Source: Actinomycetes bacterium (lineage in GTDB: Bacteria > Actinomycetota > Actinomycetes > JAJYSQ01). From it: a DNA stretch of 6,156 nucleotides. The notes beneath the pieces were generated by a model, which worked only from the letters and a program-made list of their open reading frames with translations, was not told the DNA's origin and searched no databases. The stretch is from the NCBI GenBank assembly GCA_021793495.1, contig JAJYSQ010000117.1, positions 1 through 6,156 of the forward strand. The letters are read 5' to 3'. Both the position numbers and the translations under genes were made by a program. This document shows, in pieces, positions 1-5,410 of this stretch. Positions within the stretch are counted from its first letter, which is position 1, and each line of letters opens with the position of its first letter.

Positions 1-21
1 TCTGCGCTTCGTCAGCTGACC

Positions 22-41
22 GCTGTCGTGGCAGCGACAGC
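22..41 (+). terminator. Hairpin, possible terminator of an upstream gene
   Basis: A perfect 7-bp inverted repeat (GCTGTCG at 22-28, CGACAGC at 35-41) encloses a 6-base loop. In one + frame the codons entering from the left edge run into a TGA at 17-19, so this hairpin would sit directly behind a gene that ends just inside the window. There is no T-tract, which is common for actinobacterial terminators. Only six codons of that putative gene are visible, so its identity cannot be given. The upstream gene is an inference; the hairpin is directly seen. Confidence 0.35.
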
Positions 42-63
42 TGCGGGAGCTGGTCGCCGGGAC

Positions 64-140
64 GGTCATGATCTAGTCATGGACTCGTCATCGTGCGTTC
101 ACGCCATCCTCTGGGTCGAGTCATGTTGGCGTCCTACCGT
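64..140 (+). promoter_or_regulatory. PHO-box-like array of 11-base direct repeats upstream of pstS (probable PhoP operator)
   Basis: Seven consecutive 11-base units start at 64, 75, 86, 97, 108, 119 and 130. The TC dinucleotide recurs at 66, 77, 88, 99, 110, 121 and 132 without a phase slip. Units 1, 2, 3 and 6 read (A/C/G)GTCAT and unit 4 reads GTTCAC; units 5 and 7 are weaker (CCTCTG, CGTCCT). Streptomyces PhoP is known to bind 11-base direct repeat units with a GTTCAC-type core, so unit length, core and position before pstS all agree. A -10-like TACCGT lies at 135-140, which would put the array over the -35 region as expected for an activator. The site itself is seen; binding by PhoP and the promoter position are inferred. 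Confidence 0.75.
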
Positions 141-150
141 CCATGACGTC

Positions 151-168
151 GTCCGGCGGGTGCCGGAC
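151..168 (+). promoter_or_regulatory. Hairpin in the presumed 5' leader of pstS
   Basis: GTCCGGC (151-157) and GCCGGAC (162-168) form a perfect 7-bp GC-rich stem closed by a GGGT tetraloop. It lies downstream of the probable -10 box (135-140) and ends 16 bases before the pstS Shine-Dalgarno GGAAGG (185-190), so it would be transcribed but would not mask the ribosome site. It may stabilise the mRNA or serve as a regulatory structure. No terminator-like T-tract follows. Confidence 0.45.
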
Positions 169-197
169 CGGCCTGCCCCCTCCCGGAAGGACCCGAC

Positions 198-1346
198 GTG
201 ACGTTCCCCCGCACCGCCCGACTGGCCACCGTGGTCGCGATCGGCGCCGTGGCGCTCACCGCCTGCGGCACGAACAACAACACGCCCGCGTCCACCGCCG
301 GCGGCACCGGCCCCACGTCGTCGGGCTCCGTGGCCTCGGGTGCGAGCCCGGCGGCGGACGCGGTCCTCTGCGCCAGCGGGACGCTCACCGCTGCCGGGTC
401 GACCGCCCAGGCCAACGCGATCTCACTGTGGACCCAGAAGTATCAGCAGGCGTGCTCCCAGGCCACGATCAACTACGGCGGCGGCGGCTCGGGTGCCGGG
501 GTGCAGCAGTTCAGCGACGGCAAGGTGGACTTCGCGGGGTCAGACTTCGCACTGAAGCCGGGCGCCCAGCAGCAGGCGGCGGACGCTCGGTGCGCCTCCG
601 GCGCCGCGATCAACCTGCCGATGGTGGCGGGGGCGATCGTGGTCGGGTACAACCTCCCAGGGATCACGACGCTGAAGCTGAGCTCCCCGACGGTCGCCAA
701 GATCTTCGCCGGCACCATCACCCACTGGAACGACCCGGAGATCACCGCCCAGAACTCCGGGGTGGCCCTGCCGAACCTGGGCATCCAGACCTTCCACCGC
801 TCCGACGGCTCTGGTACCACGTACAACTTCACGAACTACCTGAACAACCTCGGCAAGGGCGCGTGGACGTCGGCGGCGAACAAGGACTGGAAGGGACCAG
901 GCGGCCAGGGCGCGAAGGGCAACCAGGGGGTGACCCAGGGCATCACGTCCACCACGGGGGGCATCGGGTACATCGAGCTGTCCTTCGCCCAGCAGAACAA
1001 CGTCGCCATGGCACAGATCACCAACGCCTCCGGCAGCTACGTGGCGGTCAGCAACCAGGCCGCGATCACCTTCCTGTCCAAGGCGCAGGTCGTGGGCACG
1101 GCTCCCGACGTCACCCTGAAGTTCGACTACGCCTCCACCGAGCCGTCGGTGTACCCGGCGGTCCTGGTGACGTACGAGATCGTCTGCGCCCAGGGCAACC
1201 CGGCGGACAAGCTCCCCCTGCTCAAGGGGTTCCTGGGGTACGCCTCCAGCCCGAGGGGCCAAGGGCTGCTCCAGGACGCCGGGTACCTCCCGCTGCCCGA
1301 GAACCTGCGTGCCGACATCGCCACCGCCGTCGGCAACCTGGGCTGA
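198..1346 (+). CDS. pstS: Phosphate ABC transporter substrate-binding lipoprotein PstS
   Basis: This 382-residue protein captures inorganic phosphate at the cell surface and delivers it to the PstCA channel. A GTG start is chosen because GGAAGG at 185-190 lies seven bases upstream and the product then begins with a proper lipoprotein signal: Arg at 5 and 8, a hydrophobic stretch 9-20, and the lipobox LTAC with the lipidated Cys at 23. A Ser/Thr/Gly/Ala-rich linker (about 24-56) follows. The PBP-fold phosphate-binding elements are in order: AGST at 66-69, GSGAG at 97-101, GSD at 114-116, ITHWND at 174-179 and HRSDGSGTT at 200-208. Four further cysteines (58, 86, 132, 330) fall where I recall actinobacterial PstS proteins having them and may form disulfides outside the cell. 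The length is normal for the family. It is the first gene of the pst operon, behind the PHO-box-like array. Confidence 0.97.
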   Translation: MTFPRTARLATVVAIGAVALTACGTNNNTPASTAGGTGPTSSGSVASGASPAADAVLCASGTLTAAGSTAQANAISLWTQKYQQACSQATINYGGGGSGAGVQQFSDGKVDFAGSDFALKPGAQQQAADARCASGAAINLPMVAGAIVVGYNLPGITTLKLSSPTVAKIFAGTITHWNDPEITAQNSGVALPNLGIQTFHRSDGSGTTYNFTNYLNNLGKGAWTSAANKDWKGPGGQGAKGNQGVTQGITSTTGGIGYIELSFAQQNNVAMAQITNASGSYVAVSNQAAITFLSKAQVVGTAPDVTLKFDYASTEPSVYPAVLVTYEIVCAQGNPADKLPLLKGFLGYASSPRGQGLLQDAGYLPLPENLRADIATAVGNLG

Positions 1347-1411
1347 TGCCGGGAGCCCGCACCGCCTCACCACCGGGGCTACCATGCCCACCTCTCGGTA
1401 GCTGTCGGTGA
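1346..1411 (+). other. 21-codon mini-ORF bridging pstS and pstC
   Basis: An ATG at 1346 overlaps the pstS stop (TGATG, 1344-1348). The frame runs 21 codons to a TGA at 1409-1411, which overlaps the GTG start of pstC (GTGA, 1408-1411). The geometry would let ribosomes terminate and restart from pstS through to pstC without leaving the message. The codons are poor for this GC-rich genome (CCA, CTA, TCA, TGT, CCT), no clear Shine-Dalgarno precedes the ATG, and the peptide is Pro/Gly/Cys-rich with no recognisable domain. If real, its role is more likely translational coupling than a functional peptide. It could be chance. Confidence 0.25.
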
Positions 1412-2391
1412 ACCTCCAGCTGCTGGACCAGGCAGACTCCGCCAGGGGTGGATCGCTGCACCGAGGCCCGGGGGTGCGCGGTGACCGGGCGTTTCGGCTG
1501 GTGGTCACCGCGGCAGGGATCGTGGTGCTGATGATCCTGGCGGCGATCACCATCTTCCTGATCGTCGAGGCCGTGCCGGCACTGCGAGCGGACCGAGCCA
1601 ACTTCCTCACCGAACGTCACTGGTCGCCGGACGAGAACCCCCCGAGGTTCGGTATCGCCGCCCTGGCCCTCGGCACCCTGATGACCTCGGTGCTGGCACT
1701 GCTGATCGCCCTGCCGGTGTCGGTCGGCACCGCGCTGTTCCTCACGCAGTACGCCCCGCGTCGGGTCAGCGTCCCGCTCGGGTACCTGGTGGACCTGCTG
1801 GCCGCGGTGCCCAGCGTGGTGTATGGCCTGTGGGGGCTGATCGTCCTGGTCCCCCACCTGATCCCGTTGTCCGCCTTCCTCGCCGACCACCTGGGGTTCA
1901 TCCCCGTGTTCGCCTCGAACCAGACCTACGGCCGTTCGGTCTTCGCCGCCTCGCTCGTGCTCTCCGTGATGGTGCTGCCGATCATCGCGGCGATCTCCCG
2001 CGAGGTGTTCCTCACCACGCCGGTCGAGCAGGTCGAGGCGGCCTACGCGCTGGGGGCGACCCGCTGGGAGATGATCCGCACCGCGGTGCTGCCGCACGGG
2101 CGGCCCGGGCTGGTCAGTGCGGCGGTGCTGGGCCTGGGGCGGGCTCTGGGGGAGACGATCGCGGTGGCCCTGGTGCTCAGTGCGAACTTCGACATCTCCG
2201 TGCACATCCTCACCCCTGGGGGGAACACGATCGCCGCGAACATCGCCAACGCGTTCGGCGATGCGGGAACGATCGGGCGCGGGGCGCTGATCGCCTCCGG
2301 ACTGGTGCTGTTCGCCTTCACCCTCGTGGTGAACCTCCTCGCCCGAGCGGTGATCGTCCGGCACCGCAACACCCTCGGAGCACCGCGGTGA
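1408..2391 (+). CDS. pstC: Phosphate ABC transporter permease PstC
   Basis: This membrane permease pairs with PstA to form the phosphate channel of the Pst importer. The 327 residues carry about six hydrophobic segments (roughly 29-55, 83-113, 125-149, 176-198, 233-258, 293-318). The EAA loop that docks on the ATPase starts EAAYALGATRW at 210 and runs to about 229, followed by GRALGET at 244-250, both typical of PstC. The start is uncertain. GTG at 1408 is the first usable one after an in-frame TAG at 1399, but it has no good ribosome site of its own. GTG at 1474 (residue 23) has GAGG seven bases upstream and would still leave the first membrane segment intact. The 1408 start is kept because the preceding mini-ORF ends on it and because family members usually have a polar tail before GDR-F. 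The stop overlaps the pstA start by four bases, indicating coupling. Confidence 0.94.
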   Translation: MNLQLLDQADSARGGSLHRGPGVRGDRAFRLVVTAAGIVVLMILAAITIFLIVEAVPALRADRANFLTERHWSPDENPPRFGIAALALGTLMTSVLALLIALPVSVGTALFLTQYAPRRVSVPLGYLVDLLAAVPSVVYGLWGLIVLVPHLIPLSAFLADHLGFIPVFASNQTYGRSVFAASLVLSVMVLPIIAAISREVFLTTPVEQVEAAYALGATRWEMIRTAVLPHGRPGLVSAAVLGLGRALGETIAVALVLSANFDISVHILTPGGNTIAANIANAFGDAGTIGRGALIASGLVLFAFTLVVNLLARAVIVRHRNTLGAPR

Positions 2392-3416
2392 TCACCCGGG
2401 GCCGGCGGCTGCCACGATGGACGCCGTACGCGGTGGCTGGCGGGTCGCTGGCCGTGGCTGAGGTGACCGAGAAGACCACCGTCGTCTCCGGGCGCTCCGG
2501 CGTGGTGCTGGTCGCCGTCGCCACCTACCTGGTCGCGTCCACCGCGATCTCGGCCGGCGTCGAGGGTCGTCGGCGATGCATCGACCGGCTGGCCGGGACA
2601 CTGCTCGGCGCGGCCCTGCTGATGGCACTCATCCCGCTGGTCCTGGTGCTCGGGTACACCGTCGCCCAGGGGATGCACCGGTTCGACGCGACCTTCCTGC
2701 TGCACTCGATGCGCAACGTGGCCGAGCAGCAACCGGGTGGCGGCGCCTACCAGGCGATCCTCGGCACCATCGAGCAGGTCGGTATCGCCGCGGCCCTGGC
2801 GGTCCCCATCGGGCTGGGGGTCGCGGTGTACCTGGCGGAGTACGGGCACGCGGCCCGCCTGGGCCGAGCGGTCGGGTTGGTCGTCGACGTGATGACCGGG
2901 CTGCCCTCGATCGTCGCGGGGCTGTTCATCTACGCGTTCTGGATCCTGCTCCTGGGGTTCTCGTTCTCCGGTTTCGCCGGATCGCTGGCCCTGGCTGTGC
3001 TGATGCTGCCGACGGTCGTGCGCAGCACGGAGGAGATCATCCGGCTGGTCCCCCACGGACTGCGCGAGGCGAGCCTGGCTCTCGGGGTGCCGGTGTGGCG
3101 CACGATCCTGAAGGTGGTGCTGCCGACCGCGCTCACCGGCATCGTCACCGGGGTCATGCTGGGAATCGCCCGGGTGATCGGGGAGACCGCCCCCTTGCTC
3201 CTGACCGTGTTCGGCAACCCGTCGATCAACGCCGACCCGTTCTCCGGGGCCCAGTCGGGGCTCCCGTTGTTCATCTTCAACGAGGCACAACAACCCTACC
3301 CGGCAGCGATCGACCGGGCGTGGGCGGCGGCACTCGCTCTCGTGCTGATCATTCTCGGGTTGAACGTCGCCGCCCGGCTGCTCGCGCGTGTCGCCAGCAC
3401 GGTGAACCGCCGATGA
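2388..3416 (+). CDS. pstA: Phosphate ABC transporter permease PstA
   Basis: This is the second permease of the phosphate importer, 342 residues from the GTG that overlaps the pstC stop (GTGA at 2388-2391). GGAG at 2377-2380 lies seven bases upstream and fixes the start; the frame is open further upstream only as a shadow of pstC. The conserved permease core starts near residue 68 and has about six membrane segments. The EAA loop is a family variant, [12 protein letters not shown] at 226-237, continuing to LP at 245-246, and is followed by [10 protein letters not shown] at 261-270. Before the core lies an extra N-terminal region of about 65 residues with a good hydrophobic segment at 37-57 and a weaker one at 12-27, giving a length above the roughly 280-300 residues usual for PstA in enteric bacteria. 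Similar extensions are, to my knowledge, found in other actinobacterial PstA proteins. Confidence 0.95.
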   Translation: MITRGRRLPRWTPYAVAGGSLAVAEVTEKTTVVSGRSGVVLVAVATYLVASTAISAGVEGRRRCIDRLAGTLLGAALLMALIPLVLVLGYTVAQGMHRFDATFLLHSMRNVAEQQPGGGAYQAILGTIEQVGIAAALAVPIGLGVAVYLAEYGHAARLGRAVGLVVDVMTGLPSIVAGLFIYAFWILLLGFSFSGFAGSLALAVLMLPTVVRSTEEIIRLVPHGLREASLALGVPVWRTILKVVLPTALTGIVTGVMLGIARVIGETAPLLLTVFGNPSINADPFSGAQSGLPLFIFNEAQQPYPAAIDRAWAAALALVLIILGLNVAARLLARVASTVNRR

Positions 3417-3484
3417 GCCCTGGTCGACGACGACCGGCGCCCGGCTGGCTGGCCGGGGCCCACCCCAGCTGCGGGAGACCCTGA
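3413..3484 (+). other. 23-codon mini-ORF bridging pstA and pstB
   Basis: An ATG at 3413 overlaps the pstA stop (ATGA, 3413-3416). The frame runs 23 codons to a TGA at 3482-3484, whose last base is the first base of the pstB ATG (TGATG). It fills the only gap between pstA and pstB and mirrors the mini-ORF between pstS and pstC. The peptide is Arg/Pro/Gly-rich (three CGA codons in a row, also AGA), so codon use is not adapted and no domain is visible. pstB has its own ribosome site inside this ORF (GGGAG 3473-3477). Coupling is an inference; chance is a fair alternative in GC-rich DNA. Confidence 0.25.
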
Positions 3485-4260
3485 TGGCCCAGCGCATCGA
3501 GATGTCCGGGGTGCACGCGTACTACGGGTCCACCCTGGCGGTGGAGGACGTGTCGCTGACCATCCAGGAGCGGCACATCACCGCGTTCATCGGACCGTCC
3601 GGGTGCGGGAAGACCACCGTGCTGCGAACCATGAACCGGATGCACGAGCTGGTCCTCGGCGCCCGGGTGGAGGGCAAGATCCTCCTGGATGACGAGGACC
3701 TCTACGACCCCGGCGTCGACCCGGTCGCGGTACGGCGCACCATCGGCATGGTCTTCCAGAAGCCCAACCCGTTTCCCACCATGACGGTCTACCAGAACGT
3801 GGCCGCCGGGCTGCGGCTGAACGGGGCCCGCCGGGGGCGGGGCAGCGACGAGCTCGTCGAGCAGGCGTTGCGGCGGGCCAACCTGTGGGACGAGGTCAAG
3901 GACCGGCTGCACCGGCCCGGGGCGGGGCTGTCCGGTGGTCAGCAGCAGCGCCTGTGCATCGCCCGCGCGATCGCGGTCGAGCCCGAGGTGCTGCTGATGG
4001 ACGAGCCATGCTCGGCCCTGGACCCGATCTCCACCCTGGCGATCGAGGACCTGATGCTGGAGCTCAAGGAGCGCTTCACCATCGTCATCGTCACGCACAA
4101 CATGGCTCAGGCTGCCCGGGTCAGCCAGACCACCGCGTTCTTCACCATCGCCGGGGCCGGCCAGCCCGGCCGGCTGGTCGAGATGGGACCGACAGCGACG
4201 ATCTTTTCCACCCCCTCCCAGAAGACCACCGAGGACTACGTCACCGGACGGTTCGGCTGA
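3484..4260 (+). CDS. pstB: Phosphate ABC transporter ATP-binding protein PstB
   Basis: This cytoplasmic ATPase powers phosphate import through PstCA. All nucleotide-binding motifs are intact in the 258 residues: Walker [10 protein letters not shown] at 37-45, Q-loop Gln 92 in VFQKPNPFP, signature LSGGQQQRL at 149-157, Walker B VLLMDE at 169-174, D-loop SALDP at 177-181 and switch His 205 in VTHN. The strings [20 protein letters not shown] and [19 protein letters not shown] are characteristic of PstB rather than of other ABC ATPases. The ATG start has GGGAG (3473-3477) six bases upstream. It is the last gene of the operon. No phoU is seen next to it, and no convincing terminator separates it from the following gene, which starts 18 bases later. 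Confidence 0.97.
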   Translation: MAQRIEMSGVHAYYGSTLAVEDVSLTIQERHITAFIGPSGCGKTTVLRTMNRMHELVLGARVEGKILLDDEDLYDPGVDPVAVRRTIGMVFQKPNPFPTMTVYQNVAAGLRLNGARRGRGSDELVEQALRRANLWDEVKDRLHRPGAGLSGGQQQRLCIARAIAVEPEVLLMDEPCSALDPISTLAIEDLMLELKERFTIVIVTHNMAQAARVSQTTAFFTIAGAGQPGRLVEMGPTATIFSTPSQKTTEDYVTGRFG

Positions 4261-4266
4261 GCCGGG

Positions 4267-4272
4267 TACGCT
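4267..4272 (+). promoter_or_regulatory. -10 box of a probable leaderless promoter for the SRPBCC gene
   Basis: TACGCT fits the actinobacterial TAnnnT -10 pattern and ends six bases before the ATG at 4279, the spacing at which the start codon's A would be the first transcribed base. No Shine-Dalgarno lies in the 18 bases between pstB and this gene, which supports leaderless translation. No clear -35 is seen. Confidence 0.45.
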
Positions 4273-4278
4273 GCACCG

Positions 4279-4749
4279 ATGACGGACTTCCGTACCCGCT
4301 CGGTCACCCGTGACATCGACGCCGACCCAGGGAGGGTGTTCGCGCTGATCACCGACCCGCGGGTGCACCCGCTGCTGGACGGCTCCGGGACCGTCCACCG
4401 CCAGCTCGCCGGACCGAGCCGCCTGGGTGCGGGCTCGCGGTTCACCATGGCCATGCGGATGCGGGTGCTGGGTGTGGCACTGGCGTACCGGACGACCAAC
4501 GAGGTCGTCGAGTTCGACGAGGGCCGCAGGATCGCCTGGCGCCACGCCGGCCACCACGTGTGGCGGTACGAGGTAGCCCCGAACGACCGCGGCGGGAGCC
4601 AGGTCACCGAGACCTTCGCGTATGCCCAGGCACGCGCCCCGCGGATGCTGGAGCGGATGGGCATCCCCGAGCGCAACGAGGCCGCGATGCGAGCCAGCCT
4701 GGACCGCCTCGCCGAGATCGCCGAGCGGCGCACTCCGACCAGCGGCTGA
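4279..4749 (+). CDS. SRPBCC-fold protein (polyketide cyclase/dehydrase-like), function unknown
   Basis: The 156-residue product looks like a single-domain SRPBCC (START/Bet v 1-like) protein, a fold that encloses a hydrophobic ligand in a deep cavity. Visible hallmarks are an N-terminal strand followed by DADPGRVFALITDP (14-27), a string of short beta strands with NEVVEFDEGRRIAWRH at 74-89 and GSQVTETFAYA at 106-116, and a long C-terminal helix from about 132 to 150 (RNEAAMRASLDRLAEIAE). No catalytic residue can be assigned, so ligand and role are unknown. It has no signal peptide and should be cytoplasmic. It follows pstB by 18 bases but has its own candidate promoter, so it need not belong to the phosphate operon. 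The family call rests on overall pattern and is fairly secure; the function is not. Confidence 0.85.
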   Translation: MTDFRTRSVTRDIDADPGRVFALITDPRVHPLLDGSGTVHRQLAGPSRLGAGSRFTMAMRMRVLGVALAYRTTNEVVEFDEGRRIAWRHAGHHVWRYEVAPNDRGGSQVTETFAYAQARAPRMLERMGIPERNEAAMRASLDRLAEIAERRTPTSG

Positions 4750-4767
4750 CGCCCGTGATCGTCGCTC

Positions 4768-4798
4768 TTGCTGTACCCCTACCCCCTAGGGGTAATGT
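4768..4798 (+). promoter_or_regulatory. csoR promoter
   Basis: A -10 box TAATGT at 4793-4798 (TAnnnT) ends six bases before the GTG at 4805, again a leaderless arrangement. A -35-like TTGCTG at 4768-4773 gives a 19-base spacer, longer than optimal. The spacer contains the CsoR operator, whose right arm overlaps the -10 box, so repressor and RNA polymerase would compete. Confidence 0.5.
4774..4794. promoter_or_regulatory. CsoR copper operator
   Basis: CCCCTAGGGG at 4783-4792 is a perfect 10-bp palindrome. Seen more widely, TACCCC (4780-4785) and GGGGTA (4789-4794) form an inverted repeat, and an additional TACCCC half-site precedes it at 4774-4779. CsoR-family operators are G-tract/C-tract inverted repeats of this kind. 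Its place directly in front of csoR and over the -10 box supports autoregulation: bound while copper is low, released when CsoR binds Cu(I). Confidence 0.75.
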
Positions 4799-4804
4799 GG
4801 GGGC

Positions 4805-5119
4805 GTGATGGAGAGCGGCGCGAGCACCCCGGCCCCGAGCTGGGGGTACACCCACCAGAAGGACGAGTACACCAAGCGGCTGCGGCGGATCGAGGGTCAG
4901 GTCCGCGGGCTGGAGCGGATGGTGGACTCCGACGCCTACTGCATCGACATCGTCACCCAGATCTCCGCGGTCACCCGAGCGCTGCAGGCCGTGGCTCTCG
5001 GTCTGCTCGACGAGCACATCGGGCACTGCGTGGCGCACGCCATCGCCAACGGCGGCCCCGAGGCCGACGAGAAGATCAAGGAGGCCTCGGCGGCGATCGC
5101 CCGGCTGGTGAGGTCCTGA
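4805..5119 (+). CDS. csoR: Copper-sensing transcriptional repressor CsoR
   Basis: This 104-residue all-helical repressor of the CsoR/RcnR (DUF156) family senses Cu(I) and controls copper-resistance genes. The metal ligands are complete: Cys 46, His 71 and Cys 75, with the spacing known for the Mycobacterium CsoR triad (25 then 4 residues), and a Tyr 45 directly before the first Cys as in that protein. The DNA-contacting first helix begins near KRLRRIEGQVRGLERM (24-39), the family hallmark. The start is either GTG 4805 or the adjacent ATG 4808; 4805 is exactly six bases after the -10 box and is preferred as a leaderless start. A CsoR-type operator overlaps its promoter. copZ follows 62 bases downstream, probably on the same transcript. 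The Cys-His-Cys set argues against the nickel/cobalt (RcnR), formaldehyde (FrmR) and sulfur-sensing (CstR) relatives. Confidence 0.94.
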   Translation: MMESGASTPAPSWGYTHQKDEYTKRLRRIEGQVRGLERMVDSDAYCIDIVTQISAVTRALQAVALGLLDEHIGHCVAHAIANGGPEADEKIKEASAAIARLVRS

Positions 5120-5181
5120 CCGCGCCCGCCACCGCACCTGCCGCCGGCACCGTGCGGCACCCCGAGCACCAGGAGACCGCC

Positions 5182-5385
5182 ATGAGCACCGACACCTACC
5201 GGGTCGCCGGGATGACCTGCCAGCACTGCGTGGACGCCGTGACCCGCGAGGTCGCGGCCGTGCCCGGGGTGACCGGCATCCACGTCGACCTCGATGCTGG
5301 GACGGTGACCGTCGACGGTGACGCGGTGGATGTCGAGCAGGTGGCCGCTGCCGTGGACGAGGCTGGGTACGAGCTCGTCCCCTGA
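5182..5385 (+). CDS. copZ: Copper chaperone CopZ (heavy-metal-associated domain protein)
   Basis: This 67-residue cytoplasmic protein is a single heavy-metal-associated (HMA) domain that carries Cu(I) to partners such as a CopA ATPase or CsoR. The copper site is GMTCQHC at 10-16 with Cys 13 and Cys 16. The remainder has the beta-alpha-beta-beta-alpha-beta pattern: CVDAVTREVAAVPGV (helix 1, about 16-30), GIHVDLDAGTVTVDGD (32-47, two strands), VEQVAAAVDEAGY (51-63, helix 2). ATG 5182 is chosen because AGGAG at 5171-5175 lies six bases upstream; an in-frame GTG at 5152 lacks such a site. It follows csoR, so the two are likely co-induced by copper. Its stop is 25 bases from the stop of the convergent VOC gene. 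No copA ATPase lies within the window. Confidence 0.92.
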   Translation: MSTDTYRVAGMTCQHCVDAVTREVAAVPGVTGIHVDLDAGTVTVDGDAVDVEQVAAAVDEAGYELVP

Positions 5386-5410
5386 GCCACCCGCTGGCCG
5401 CGACCGGTGC

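Noticed and set aside
64..140. CRISPR or iteron interpretation of the 11-base repeats
   Set aside because: Units are contiguous, short and degenerate with no spacers, and the position before pstS fits a PhoP operator much better.
1354..1380. Possible hairpin between pstS and pstC (AGCCC / GGGCT)
   Set aside because: Only five base pairs with a 17-base loop; too weak to call an attenuator or processing site.
143..1411. Long + strand ORF of 422 codons overlapping pstS
   Set aside because: It is a frame shadow of pstS: Arg/Gly/Pro-rich with no domain, while the overlapping frame is an unmistakable PstS. Only its last 22 codons are discussed as a bridging mini-ORF.
1830..2387. Upstream extension of the pstA frame into pstC
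   Set aside because: The frame is open but the translation is low-complexity Arg/Gly/Pro; the GTG at 2388 with GGAG seven bases upstream is the natural start.
4254..4264. CGGC-TGA-GCCG inverted repeat at the pstB stop
   Set aside because: A 4-bp stem with a 3-base loop and no T-tract is too small for a terminator.
1222..4557. Several long - strand ORFs (380, 484 and 402 codons) opposite the pst genes
   Set aside because: Their His/Arg/Gln/Asp-rich translations are typical antisense shadows of GC-rich genes and no domain is visible.
5132..5157. CCGCAC / GTGCGG inverted repeat between csoR and copZ
   Set aside because: Six base pairs with a 14-base loop; not convincing as a terminator or riboswitch in such GC-rich sequence.
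5152..5181. In-frame GTG as an earlier copZ start
   Set aside because: No Shine-Dalgarno before it, and AGGAG sits at the right distance from ATG 5182, which also gives the usual chaperone length.
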